NCBI RefSeq assembly: GCF_027942865.1
Contig: NC_134521.1
Coordinates: forward strand, 389,001-453,000
Direction: 5' to 3'
Source: Odontesthes bonariensis
Lineage: Eukaryota > Chordata > Actinopteri > Atheriniformes > Atherinopsidae
Length of the DNA: 64,000 nt
Positions within the stretch are counted from its first letter, which is position 1. Each line of letters opens with the position of its first letter. Positions 12,001-22,639 of this stretch are shown piece by piece. A program made the translations under genes and the position numbers. The notes under the pieces are model-generated. The model was not told where the DNA came from. It did no database searches and saw only the letters and a program-made list of their open reading frames with translations.

Positions 12001-14375
12001 CTTAAACTGATGCAGCCAATCAGAGAGAGACTGAAACTGGTGCAGCCAATCACAGACAGGCTTAAACTGATGCAGCCAATCAGAGACAGACTTAAACTGA
12101 TGCAGCCAATCACAGACAGGCTTAAACTGATGCAGCCAATCAGAGACAGACTGAAACTGATGCAGCCAATCACAGACAGACTTAAACTGGTGCAGCCAAT
12201 CAGAGAGAGACTGAAACTGGTGCAGCCAATCACAGACAGGCTTAAACTGGTGCAGCCAATCACAGACAGGCTGAAACTGATGCAGCCAATCACAGACAGA
12301 CTGAAACTGGTGCAGCCAATCACAGACAGGCTTAAACTGGTGCAGCCAATCACAGACAGGCTTAAACTGGTGCAGCCAATCACAGACAGGCTGAAACTGG
12401 TGCAGCCAATCACAGGCTGAAACTGGTGCAGCCAATCACAGACAGGCTTAAACTGATACAGCCAATCACAGACAGACTTAAACTGGTGCAGCCAATCACA
12501 GACAGGCTGAAACTGGTGCAGCCAATCACAGACAGGCTTAAACTGGTGCAGCCAATCACAGACAGGCTGAAACTGGTGCAGCCAATCACAGACAGGCTGA
12601 AACTGGTGCAGCCAATCACAGACAGGCTGAAAGGTCCGGGTACTAAAGTATAATCCGTTTTTCTGTCAAAACGAAAAAACGAAAAACGGAAGTAGCTGTC
12701 CTTTTTCCTTTTTTCGTTTTAAACCAAAAACGAAAAAACGGCAAAAAAACGGATTTTGTTGACTTCATAAAAAAACGAAAAACGAAAAAAACAAAATCAA
12801 ATAACGACCCAAATTTGGTTTTTGGAAATTACTTTTTTCATTTTTCGTTTCTTATGTTCGAACATGACGGCAGGCAGACCGGAAGCGGAAGTAACGCCAA
12901 AATAAAATTAGCGTGCTAATTTAATATCAAACATATTTTCCGCTTTTTATACACCCATTGTAGGTAGTAGGCTGCATTTATTTTAGTTAAGTGAAAATAC
13001 AACAGCTGGTTGTTTGGGAGAACGTGATAGCCTATATAAAATTATAATACGCTTAAAAAAAGTGATCACAGCCAAATATGACAAAAGATGAGGCTAGCCT
13101 TTCATTTCTAGCTGAATATTGCATCTACAAACCTTAAACAAAAACAACCGTCTTTTTTTTTTCTTAAAAGATGTTTTATATTGTTTCTATAATTTTCTGA
13201 TGGCAATTATAGAATGCGAGTGCGTGTGTTATATTGAAAGCGAGGCTGTCTATGAATATAGACAACAGTGAGTTTTTTTTTTTAATGTGTTTAATTTTTT
13301 TCAATAAGCAGACATACAAAAGACAAGACTAGACAGAATAATAAAACGACGACAAGAACAACAAGCTGGGAACAACAACAGAAAAATCAAAAACCCAAAT
13401 GGAAGGATCAGTTTCAGATAGATGTGACAGGTACATTATACAGTATAAAGTGAGCTAGAGATACAGCGGGAGCTGAAAAAGAATAGAGACACCCCCCCCC
13501 ACATGTCTTTATTAATATTTTGTTTACTTTGTTTACTCCACTTTGTCCGCACACCTGCAACATTTTGGCTTCAAAGGAGCAAAATGCAAGGTCACATTAC
13601 AGGGTCTGACATGTTCACTCTTAACTGTAGGCTATGTCAGGGTGTATTTTACTGTAATCTCCAGCAATCCTGGCATAGGCCCAACAGTGAGGAGGACCAC
13701 CACATTGTCCAGATTGAACAATCTAGACACCAAACTGCTGAAGACCTTGTATTGAGAGCCCGCTGGGACCCTCACTGAGGCAGACAGGAAGAGGCTTCAG
13801 TGGGTAATCAAAGCAGTAGTAGTATTAGCTAAATGAAGGAACAACATGAACTTGAACATGAATAAGAAAAATCAGTGGAACTCTGTTATTTTATGTCAGG
13901 GACACTTTGTTTCATCCATTTCTCAACATATTCTTATTCCGAATCATACAAGGCTGTAAGACAAAACATAATAAATCCCTGGAATAAGGGTGAAGCTTGT
14001 CCGCTGACATGTATACATACACAACTGCCATTAGCAAAGAGCAAAGCATATTTGTTTATAGTGTAGGCTACAGTGCTTCATTCAATACACTGATTCGGAA
14101 GTTAGGGTAGTTCAGCGTATTACATGGTAAGTGAGTGAAGGCATCTTATGCTGTAAGAGTGGAGAAGGTGGGAATTGGCCAGGAGTTAGGCTACACTGGA
14201 AGTCCGGGCAAAGTAGGACATAGAGTAGAGAGTAGAGTATCATTTATTAATCCAGAGGGAAATGAAGGTGTCCAGTAGCAAACATACATCAATACAAAAT
14301 ACACAAGGCAATACACACATCATTACACCTATATCAACCATATAGCTCTTCCATACATTCAGCAAAAAGGCAGAT

Positions 14376-14417
<42 letters not shown>

Positions 14418-17400
14418 GTGTCTATTGTCCTAGTGTATTGTCTATTCTTTTTCAGCTCCCGCTGTATCTCTAGCTCACTTTATACTGTATAATGTACCTG
14501 TCACATCTATCTGAAACTGATCCTTCCATTTGGGTTTTTGATTTTTCTGTTGTTGTTCCCAGCTTGTTGTTCTTGTCGTCGTTTTATTATTCTGTCTAGT
14601 CTTGTCTTTTGTATGTCTGCTTATTGAAAAAAATTAAACACATTAAAAAAAAAAACTCACTGTTGTCTATATTCATAGACAGCCTCGCTTTCAATATAAC
14701 ACACGCACTCGCATTCTATAATTGCCATCAGAAAATTATAGAAACAATATAAAACATCTTTTAAGAAAAAAAAAAGACGGTTGTTTTTGTTTAAGGTTTG
14801 TAGATGCAATATTCAGCTAGAAATGAAAGGCTAGCCTCATCTTTTGTCATATTTGGCTGTGATCACTTTTTTTAAGCGTATTATAATTTTATATAGGCTA
14901 TCACGTTCTCCCAAACAACCAGCTGTTGTATTTTCACTTAACTAAAATAAATGCAGCCTACTACCTACAATGGGTGTATAAAAAGCGGAAAATATGTTTG
15001 ATATTAAATTAGCACGCTAATTTTATTTTGGCGTTACTTCCGCTTCCGGTCTGCCTGCCGTCATGTTCGAACATAAGAAACGAAAAATGAAAAAAGTAAT
15101 TTCCAAAAACCAAATTTGGGTCGTTATTTGATTTTGTTTTTTTCGTTTTTCGTTTTTTTATGAAGTCAACAAAATCCGTTTTTTTGCCGTTTTTTCGTTT
15201 TTGGTTTAAAACGAAAAAAGGAAAAAGGACAGCTACTTCCGTTTTTCGTTTTTTCGTTTTGACAGAAAAACGGATTATACTTTAGTACCCGGACCCTTAA
15301 ACTGATGCAGCCAATCACAGACAGGCTGAAACTGATGCAGCCAATCACAGACAGGCTGAAACTGATACAGCCAATCACAGACAGGCTGAAACTGATGCAG
15401 CCAATCACAGACAGGCTGAAACTGATACAGCCAATCACAGACCGGCTGATACTTTTCTCTTCTTCAGGTCAAGCGGAGGAGAACGTCTACGTTGTGATGC
15501 GTGGTAACCATGGTAACAAAGGGAAACAGGAGCAGGAGGAATCTGTTTATGGTACGAAAACACTGATGCAGATACAGGGCAGCCAATCAAGAGCAGCAGC
15601 ATTATACAGCTGATGTATATTATGTATTATACATTATATTATGCATTATATTATATATTATATTATACATTATTTTATATATTATATAATACATTATATT
15701 ATATATTATATGATATATTATACATTATATTATATATTATATATTATATTATATATCATATTATACATTATATTATATATTATATTATATATTATATATT
15801 ATATTATACATTATATATTTTATCATACATTATATTATACATTATACCCAGTCTCTGGGTCTCAGATTTCCTCGAGCATCTTCTGTGGTTGACCTTCCCC
15901 GAGAACACGCTGACCCCAAACATTCTGAGGTGATGCTTCCTCCCACAAACTTTCAGTCAGTTCACTGAACTCAGGAGAGTTTTTCCTGCTCTGGAGGGTT
16001 AGGGCTAACCCTAACTCTTACCCTCAGCAGTGGGGTAGCAGAGATGGGCTAACTGTAACTCTTACCCTCAGCAGTGGGGTAGCAGAGGTGGGCTAACCCT
16101 GACTCTTACCCTCAGCAGTGGGGTAGCAGAGGTGGGCTAACTGTAACTCTTACCCTCAGCAGTGGGGTAGCAGAGGTGGGCTAACCCTGACTCTTACCCT
16201 CAGCAGTGGGGTAGCAGAGGTGGGCTAACCCTAACTCTTACTCTCAGCAGTGGGGTAGCAGAGGTGGGCTAACCCTAACTCTTACCCTCAGCAGTGGGGT
16301 AGCAGAGGTGGGCTAACTGTAACTCTTACTCTCAGCAGTGGGGTAGCAGAGGTGGGCTAACCCTAACTCTTACTCTCAGCAGTGGGGTAGCAGAGGTGGG
16401 CTAACCCTAACTCTTACCCTCAGCAGTGGGGTAGCAGAGGTGGGCTAACCCTAACTCTTACCCTCAGCAGTGGGGTAGCAGAGGTGGGCTAACTCTAACT
16501 CTTACTCTCAGCAGTGGGGTAGCAGAGGTGGGCTAACCCTAACTCTTACCCTCAGCAGTGGGGTAGCAGAGGTGGGCTAACCCTAACTCTTACCCTCAGC
16601 AGTGGGGTAGCAGAGGTGGGCTAACTGTAACTCTTACCCTCAGCAGTGGGGTAGCAGAGGTGGGCTAACTGTAACTCTTACCCTCAGAAGTGGGGTAGCA
16701 GAGGTGGGCTAACCCTAACTCTTACCCTCAGCAGTGGGGTAGCAGAGGTGGGCTAACTGTAACTCTTACCCTCAGCAGTGGGGTAGCAGAGGTGGGCTAA
16801 CTGTAACTCTTACCCTCAGCAGTGGGGTAGCAGAGGTGGGCTAACTGTAACTCTTACCCTCAGCAGGGGGGTAGCAGAGGTGGGCTAACTGTAACTCTTA
16901 CCCTCAGCAGTGGGGTAGCAGAGGTGGGCTAACCCTAACTCTTACCCTCAGCAGTGGGGTAGCAGAGGTGGGCTAACTCTTACCCTCAGCAGTGGGGTAG
17001 CAGAGGTGGGCTAACCCTAACTCTTACCCTCAGCAGTGGGGTAGCAGAGGTGGGCTAACCCTAACTCTTACCCTCAGCAGTGGGGTAGCAGAGGTGGGCT
17101 AACTCTTACCCTCAGCAGTGGGGTAGCAGAGGTGGGCTAACCCTAACTCTTACCCTCAGCAGTGGGGTAGCAGAGGTGGGCTAACCCTAACTCTTACCCT
17201 CAGCAGTGGGGTAGCAGAGGTGGGCTAACTCTAACTCTTACCCTCAGCAGTGGGGTAGCAGAGGTGGGCTAACTGTAACTCTTACCCTCAGCAGTGGGGT
17301 AGCAGAGGTGGGCTAACCCTAACTCTTACCCTCAGCAGTGGGGTAGCAGAGGTGGGCTAACTGTAACTCTTACCCTCAGCAGTGGGGTAGCAGAGGTGGG

Positions 17401-20400
17401 CTAACTGTAACTCTTACCCTCAGCAGTGGGGTAGCAGAGGTGGGCTAACCCTAACTCTTACCCTCAGCAGTGGGGTAGCAGAGGTGGGCTAACTGTAACT
17501 CTTACCCTCAGCAGTGGGGTAGCAGAGGTGGGCTAACCCTAACTCTTACCCTCAGCAGTGGGGTAGCAGAGGTGGGCTAACCCTAACTCTTACCCTCAGC
17601 AGTGGGGTAGCAGAGGTGGGCTAACCCTAACTCTTACCCTCAGCAGTGGGGTAGCAGAGGTGGGCTAACCCTAAGTCTTACCCTCGGCAGTGGGGTAGCA
17701 GAGGTGGGCTAACTGTAACTCTTACCCTCAGCAGTGGGGTAGCAGAGGTGGGCTAACCCTAACTCTTACCCTCAGCAGTGGGGTAGCAGAGGTGGGCTAA
17801 CCCTAACTCTTACCCTCAGCAGTGGGGTAGCAGAGGTGGGCTAACTGTAACTCTTACCCTCAGCAGTGGGGTAGCAGAGGTGGGCTAACTGTAACTCTTA
17901 CCCTCAGCAGTGGGGTAGCAGAGGTGGGCTAACCCTAACTCTTACCCTCAGCAGTGGGGTAGCAGAGGTGGGCTAACTCTAACTCTTACCCTCAGCAGTG
18001 GGGTAGCAGAGGTGGGCTAACTCTAACTCTTACCCTCAGCAGTGGGGTAGCAGAGGTGGGCTAACTGTAACTCTTACTCTCAGCAGTGGGGTAGCAGAGG
18101 TGGGCTAACTGTAACTCTTACCCTCAGCAGTGGGGTAGCAGAGGTGGGCTAACCCTAACTCTTACCCTCAGCAGTGGGGTAGCAGAGGTGGGCTAACTCT
18201 AACTCTTACCCTCAGCAGTGGGGTAGCAGAGGTGGGCTAACCCTAACTCTTACCCTCAGCAGTGGGGTAGCAGAGGTGGGCTAACCCTAACTCTTACCCT
18301 CAGCAGTGGGGTAGCAGAGGTGGGCTAACCCTAACTCTTACCCTCAGCAATGGGGTAGCAGAGGTGGGCTAACTCTTACCCTCAGCAGTGGGGTAGCAGA
18401 GGTGGGCTAACTGTAACTCTTACCCTCAGCAGTGGGGTAGCAGAGGTGGGCTAACCCTAACTCTTACCCTCAGCAGTGGGGTAGCAGAGGTGGGCTAACC
18501 CTAACTCTTACCCTCAGCAGTGGGGTAGCAGAGGTGGGCTAACTGTAACTCTTACCCTCAGCAGTGGGGTAGCAGAGGTGGGCTAACTGTAACTCTTACC
18601 CTCAGCAGGGGGGTAGCAGAGGTGGGCTAACTGTAACTCTTACCCTCAGCAGTGGGGTAGCAGAGGTGGGCTAACCCTAACTCTTACCCTCAGCAGTGGG
18701 GTAGCAGAGGTAGGCTAACTGTAACTCTTACCCTCAGCAGTGGGGTAGCAGAGGTGGGCTAACTCTAACTCTTACCCTCAGCAGTGGGGTAGCAGAGGTA
18801 GGCTAACTGTAACTCTTACCCTCAAAAGTGGGGTAGCAGAGGTGGGCTAACTGTAACTCTTACCCTCAGCAGTGGGGTAGCAGAGGTGGGCTAACCCTAA
18901 CTCTTACCCTCAGCAGTGGGGTAGCAGAGGTAGGCTAACTGTAACTCTTACCCTCAGCAGTGGGGTAGCAGAGGTAGGCTAACTGTAACTCTTACCCTCA
19001 GCAGTGGGGTAGCAGAGGTGGGCTAACTGTAACTCTTACCCTCAGCAGTGGGGTAGCAGAGGTGGGCTAACTCTAACTCTTACCCTCAGCAGTGGGGTAG
19101 CAGAGGTAGGCTAACTGTAACTCTTACCCTCAAAAGTGGGGTAGCAGAGGTGGGCTAACTGTAACTCTTACCCTCAGCAGTGGGGTAGCAGAGGTGGGCT
19201 AACCCTAACTCTTACCCTCAGCAGTGGGGTAGCAGAGGTAGGCTAACTGTAACTCTTACCCTCAGCAGTGGGGTAGCAGAGGTAGGCTAACTGTAACTCT
19301 TACCCTCAGCAGTGGGGTAGCAGAGGTGGGCTAACTGTAACTCTTACCCTCAGCAGTGGGGTAGCAGAGGTGGGCTAACCCTAACTCTTACCCTCAGCAG
19401 TGGGGTAGCAGAGGTAGGCTAACTGTAACTCTTACCCTCAGCAGTGGGGTAGCAGAGGTGGGCTAACTCTAACTCTTACCCTCAGCAGTGGGGTAGCAGA
19501 GGTGGGCTAACCCTAACTCTTACCCTCAGCAGTGGGGTAGCAGAGGTGGGCTAACCCTAACTCTTACCCTCAGCAGTGGGGTAGCAGAGGTGGGCTAACT
19601 CTAACTCTTACCCTCAGCAGTGGGGTAGCAGAGGTGGGCTAACTGTAACTCTTACTCTCAGCAGTGGGGTAGCAGAGGTGGGCTAACTGTAACTCTTACC
19701 CTCAGCAGTGGGGTAGCAGAGGTGGGCTAACCCTAACTCTTACCCTCAGCAGTGGGGTAGCAGAGGTGGGCTAACCCTAACTCTTACCCTCAGCAGTGGG
19801 GTAGCAGAGGTGGGCTAACTCTAACTCTTACCCTCAGCAGTGGGGTAGCAGAGGTGGGCTAACTGTAACTCTTACTCTCAGCAGTGGGGTAGCAGAGGTG
19901 GGCTAACTGTAACTCTTACCCTCAGCAGTGGGGTAGCAGAGGTGGGCTAACCCTAACTCTTACCCTCAGCAGTGGGGTAGCAGAGGTGGGCTAACTGTAA
20001 CTCTTACCCTCAAAAGTGGGGTAGCAGAGGTGGGCTAACTGTAACTCTTACCCTCAGCAGTGGGGTAGCAGAGGTGGGCTAACCCTAACTCTTACCCTCA
20101 GCAGTGGGGTAGCAGAGGTAGGCTAACTGTAACTCTTACCCTCAGCAGTGGGGTAGCAGAGGTAGGCTAACTGTAACTCTTACCCTCAGCAGTGGGGTAG
20201 CAGAGGTGGGCTAACTGTAACTCTTACCCTCAGCAGTGGGGTAGCAGAGGTGGGCTAACCCTAACTCTTACCCTCAGCAGTGGGGTAGCAGAGGTAGGCT
20301 AACTGTAACTCTTACCCTCAGCAGTGGGGTAGCAGAGGTGGGCTAACTGTAACTCTTACTCTCAGCAGTGGGGTAGCAGAGGTGGGCTAACTGTAACTCT

Positions 20401-21400
20401 TACCCTCAGCAGTGGGGTAGCAGAGGTGGGCTAACCCTAACTCTTACCCTCAGCAGTGGGGTAGCAGAGGTGGGCTAACCCTAACTCTTACCCTCAGCAG
20501 TGGGGTAGCAGAGGTGGGCTAACTGTAACTCTTACCCTCAGCAGTGGGGTAGCAGAGGTGGGCTAACTGTAACTCTTACTCTCAGCAGTGGGGTAGCAGA
20601 GGTGGGCTAACTGTAACTCTTACCCTCAGCAGTGGGGTAGCAGAGGTGGGCTAACCCTAACTCTTACCCTCAGCAGTGGGGTAGCAGAGGTAGGCTAACT
20701 GTAACTCTTACCCTCAAAAGTGGGGTAGCAGAGGTGGGCTAACTCTAACTCTTACCCTCAGCAGTGGGGTAGCAGAGGTGGGCTAACTCTAACTCTTACC
20801 CTCAGCAGTGGGGTAGCAGAGGTGGGCTAACTCGTAGTCCCTGACTCTGTGTTTGTCTTTATTTGTGTTTCTGCCCCTGATTATAGTTAAGGGTATGCAG
20901 CACTGTTGGATTTTCTTTGTTATATTTAGGAACTTAAATGCAGAACTGGGCAAAGACAGTGAAACCTGGAGGGGCATGAATGACAGGGAAAGGCTGCCCT
21001 GCCTGAACCCTGGGGGCGTTTGGTGGACGGGCTTCTGGGATGGTCATGGTTTGTCATGTTAGTCTGCTCATTTTGCACTCATAACATTTGCACAAATATC
21101 ATCATATTACAATATAATGTAAATTATCCATATACCCCATATTTTATCCATATACCCTTTATTTCTTATTGGTTCAGTCTGCTCAGTTAAATTTATTTTT
21201 ACCTTGATTGTTAAATGTACAAATCTGTTTTTATTTAGTTTACTGATATTTATCATTATTACTATTATTTACCCTACTCTTCATACTGTAGATTTGTGTA
21301 TAGCTGATGTTTATTCTCTTTTTTTATTCTATTCTATTTGCTTATTTTTCTGTATGCTTTTGCAACACAATAATTTCCCAAATTGGGATGAATAAAGTAC

Positions 21401-21455
<55 letters not shown>

Positions 21456-21947
21456 CATGTAAAAAAAAACAACATATGAAACCAGGACATGCTCGGTTTC
21501 CTAGTTTCCTCACTTCCAACCATCAATGGAAACACGTGTGATTCACTGGTTTATGACTCTTCTCAAAAGATTTGGATTTGCTTCTCTAATTAATGGAAAA
21601 ATAACAAACTGTGGCTCGTCTGCATTCAGGTTTATGTCCCCACAGTTTCCTCTCTTAAAGGGTCAGAGGAAGATGAAGCATCTACGTAAAAAAGAAGGGA
21701 ACTCGTTCCTAAAACATGGCTGCAGTACATATGAGATTTACTGTAAATGAACAGAAATAAAAGCTCAGATTAAGTAGAATAATGTTTCACCTGAGGTGGA
21801 GATTCTGTGTTGGTCAAAACGTTTTAACTTTTTAAGTTTGAGTCTTTGTGACCTTTGTGACCTTTGTGACCTTTGTGACCTTTGCTCTCCACAGTTCCCT
21901 GCAGTCCCGCGCTTCCTGTGGAACAGACGGAAGACATCTACGTTTGA
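5991..21947 (+). CDS. single-Ig-domain membrane receptor, CD2/SLAM-like (5 exons)
   Basis: Joining 5991-6048, 7094-7357, 10030-10149, 15468-15551 and 21895-21947 gives an uninterrupted 192-aa protein with all introns in phase 1. Residues 1-19 are a hydrophobic signal peptide. Residues 20-107 form a V-like Ig domain with the core Trp45, the D81-x-G-x-Y85 motif and an N-Y-T glycosylation sequon. Residues 115-136 are a transmembrane helix followed by RRRR. The tail has Tyr155 (NVYVVM, a YxxM motif), Tyr175 (ESVYVP) and Tyr191 (TEDIYV at the C-terminus). The canonical Ig cysteines are missing, as in the first domain of CD2-family receptors; instead Cys59 and Cys64 lie close together. The likely role is an immune-cell surface receptor signalling through tail tyrosines. 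The exact family member is not identified. A read-through of the exon-4 donor would give an alternative C-terminus ending at 15613. AATAAA signals follow at about 22225 and 22634. Confidence 0.82.
6310..7076. repeat. 11-bp TGACCTCTGTG array in intron 1
   Basis: Roughly 65 copies of TGACCTCTGTG with 13-bp (extra TA or TG) and GGG/GCG variants fill intron 1 almost up to the exon-2 acceptor. Each unit has the nuclear-receptor half-site TGACCT (AGGTCA on the other strand). Confidence 0.95.
7094..7357 (+). CDS. Ig-receptor exon 2 (V-like Ig domain)
   Basis: Acceptor TTTCCCCTGCAG and donor GTGAGA bound 264 bp, phase 1/1. It encodes VRWTQQNLLLTR, RCHHGRC, SDGSLRFSRLQAEDTGNYTL and a terminal strand FVLQVTG. 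It is a complete V-like domain in one exon, as is typical for Ig-superfamily receptors. Confidence 0.88.
7405..8975. repeat. 11-bp AGCCCAACATY array in intron 2
   Basis: About 140 copies of AGCCCAACATC/AGCCCAACATT, with some CTGCCCAACAT units. It begins 48 bp after the exon-2 donor and ends at a TTAA-MITE fragment. Confidence 0.97.
8976..9151 (-). mobile_element. truncated copy of the TTAA MITE
   Basis: Reverse-complement match to the left part (about 43841-43998) of the element at 43841-44383: shared CAGCGCTCGTGCACCTTCGT, ACTCTAGAGGCGTGCCTTCG and the terminus GATCTCCTACCCTACCTTTAA. Only one end is present. Confidence 0.75.
9190..9658. repeat. 23-bp GCTAGCTCCTTTAGCCAG array
   Basis: About 20 copies of a 23-bp unit, GCTAGCTCCTTTAGCCAG plus CGCAC or AGCAC. 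The rest of intron 2 (9659-10029) is AT-rich and shows no gene. Confidence 0.95.
10030..10149 (+). CDS. Ig-receptor exon 3 (transmembrane)
   Basis: Acceptor TGTGTCCTCAG, 120 bp, phase 1/1. It encodes a serine-rich stalk, a Leu/Phe/Ile-rich helix of about 22 residues and a WRRRR stop-transfer stretch. The donor is the GTGCAG that also begins the 30-bp array. Confidence 0.85.
10150..12626. repeat. 30-bp CCAAT minisatellite in intron 3
   Basis: About 83 copies of a 30-bp unit, GCAGCCAATCACAGACAGGC plus TTAAACTGRT. A CAGAGAGAG variant alternates in the first third. Units are phased so that the exon-3 donor GTGCAG is part of the first unit. Open frames of about 750 codons on both strands are shadows, because the period is a multiple of three. 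Confidence 0.98.
12627..12632. repeat. left 6-bp target site duplication (CTGAAA)
   Basis: Pairs with CTTAAA at 15296-15301. Removing the element and one copy restores a perfect 30-bp unit, which supports a 6-bp target duplication with one change. Confidence 0.6.
12633..15295. mobile_element. 2.66-kb foldback DNA transposon with ~850-bp inverted repeats
   Basis: The left arm (12633 to about 13486) and right arm (about 14441-15295) are inverted copies. Both end GGTCCGGGTACTAAAGTATA and carry repeated CGAAAAACG motifs. The middle (13487-14440) holds no transposase, an antisense LINE-like tail (about 14224-14340) and a CA repeat (about 14377-14413). Superfamily is unclear. A 6-bp target duplication and very long TIRs recall Polinton- or IS3EU-type elements, but no protein confirms this. 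Confidence 0.85.
15296..15450. repeat. continuation of the 30-bp array
   Basis: Five further 30-bp units after the transposon, ending 17 bp before the exon-4 acceptor. Confidence 0.95.
15468..15551 (+). CDS. Ig-receptor exon 4 (cytoplasmic tail)
   Basis: Acceptor TTTTCTCTTCTTCAG, 84 bp, phase 1/1, donor GTACGA. It encodes QAEENVYVVM and EQEESVY, two tyrosine motifs. If the weak donor is skipped, translation runs on to a TGA at 15611-15613. Confidence 0.8.
15613..15848. repeat. AT-rich TATATTATACAT microsatellite
   Basis: Degenerate TATATTATACATTATATTAT repeats. Two overlapping plus-strand frames here are low-complexity shadows. Confidence 0.9.
16004..20832. repeat. 44-bp minisatellite in intron 4
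   Basis: About 110 tandem units containing CTCTTACCCTCAGCAGTGGG and GTAGCAGAGGTGGGCTAACC, with CTAACTGTAA and CTAACTCTAA variants and some shortened units. Higher-order repeats of several units are visible (blocks near 18660-19330 recur). Each unit reads like a branch point plus acceptor on the plus strand. Confidence 0.98.
20833..21454 (+). mobile_element. LINE-type retroposon 3' end with (ATCT)n tail
   Basis: AT-rich 3' region ending TTTCCCAAATTGGGATGAAT-AAAGT, then about 11 copies of ATCT. This is the typical 3' terminus of fish non-LTR retrotransposons. No intact reverse transcriptase is present. Confidence 0.65.
21849..21885. repeat. 9-bp TGACCTTTG repeat before exon 5
   Basis: About four TGACCTTTG units spaced as direct repeats of TGACCT with 3-bp gaps, merging into the exon-5 polypyrimidine tract. 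Confidence 0.85.
21895..21947 (+). CDS. Ig-receptor exon 5 (C-terminus)
   Basis: Acceptor TTTGCTCTCCACAG, then 51 coding bases and TGA. It encodes PCSPALPVEQTEDIYV. The phase matches exon 4, giving ESVY-V-PCSP. The terminal TEDIYV keeps a tyrosine in an acidic context, as expected for an immune-receptor tail. Confidence 0.78.
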
Positions 21948-22139
21948 CGACCAATCAGAGCTCTGCTGGTGTTCACGGCTGCGCCTCAGCAGCGTGCGTT
22001 TCCACGTCAACGATCCGATGCATCAGGAGCGAAAGGTCGTGGAAACGTGCGGCGCCTCACGCCAGCTTCAGGGCCGCCGTACGCACGTTTCTAGCTGCTG
22101 ATGCTTTGGCAACACCTGGAGGGGATGTTGGGAAACTGT

Positions 22140-22622
22140 CAGAGATGGGGACTCAAGTCACTGTGACTTGGACTCAAGTCGACTCGAGTCGCTGTTTTGA
22201 TGACTTGTGACTTGACTTGACAAAAAATAAAAGACTTGAGACTCGACTCGGACTTGGAAGTTAAAGACTCGGCACTTGACTTGACTTGAGACACGATGAC
22301 TTGAATGAGTGTTAAGCATCTAGCATAACTTCCAACTTTGTTCGTCATTTGAAGATCCATTCTGACCAGTAAGTGCTCGTCAAATTAGCTAATATTATCC
22401 TGTTAGCCTAGTCGGTAGTTAGCTAACGTTAGCTTGATATGATACGGGGTGGACAGGTTGGACACATTGGCCAATGATGTTTACTGACAGTTACTTATAT
22501 CTTTGTGTTTTCACTTTATTAAGATCAGATTCTGCAGGTAAAATTGCAATAATAAGGTGACTTGACTTGCCCAAGAAAAAATGACTTGAGACTTGCACAT
22601 GTGTGACTTGGTCCCATCTCTG
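22140..22622. mobile_element. hAT-type MITE with 8-bp TSD
   Basis: Inverted ends CAGAGATGGGGACTCAAGTC and the reverse of GACTTGGTCCCATCTCTG flank a 483-bp AT-rich core rich in GACTTG motifs. It is bounded by perfect 8-bp duplications GAAACTGT at 22132-22139 and 22623-22630. The 8-bp TSD is diagnostic of hAT. There is no transposase, so it is non-autonomous. Confidence 0.88.
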
Positions 22623-22639
22623 GAAACTGTTATAATAAA

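Noticed and set aside
10105..12653. Open frames of 750-776 codons on both strands
   Set aside because: The 30-bp period is divisible by three, so any unit without a stop stays open. The frames code only for unit repeats, and real exons flank the array.
13503..14066. Small frames inside the foldback element
   Set aside because: No similarity to transposases, no long continuous frame, AT-rich filler.
15551..15613. Exon 4 reading through to the TGA at 15611 as the main C-terminus
   Set aside because: The donor GTACGA joins in phase to a short final exon at 21895 that gives a tyrosine-containing tail; read-through kept only as an alternative.
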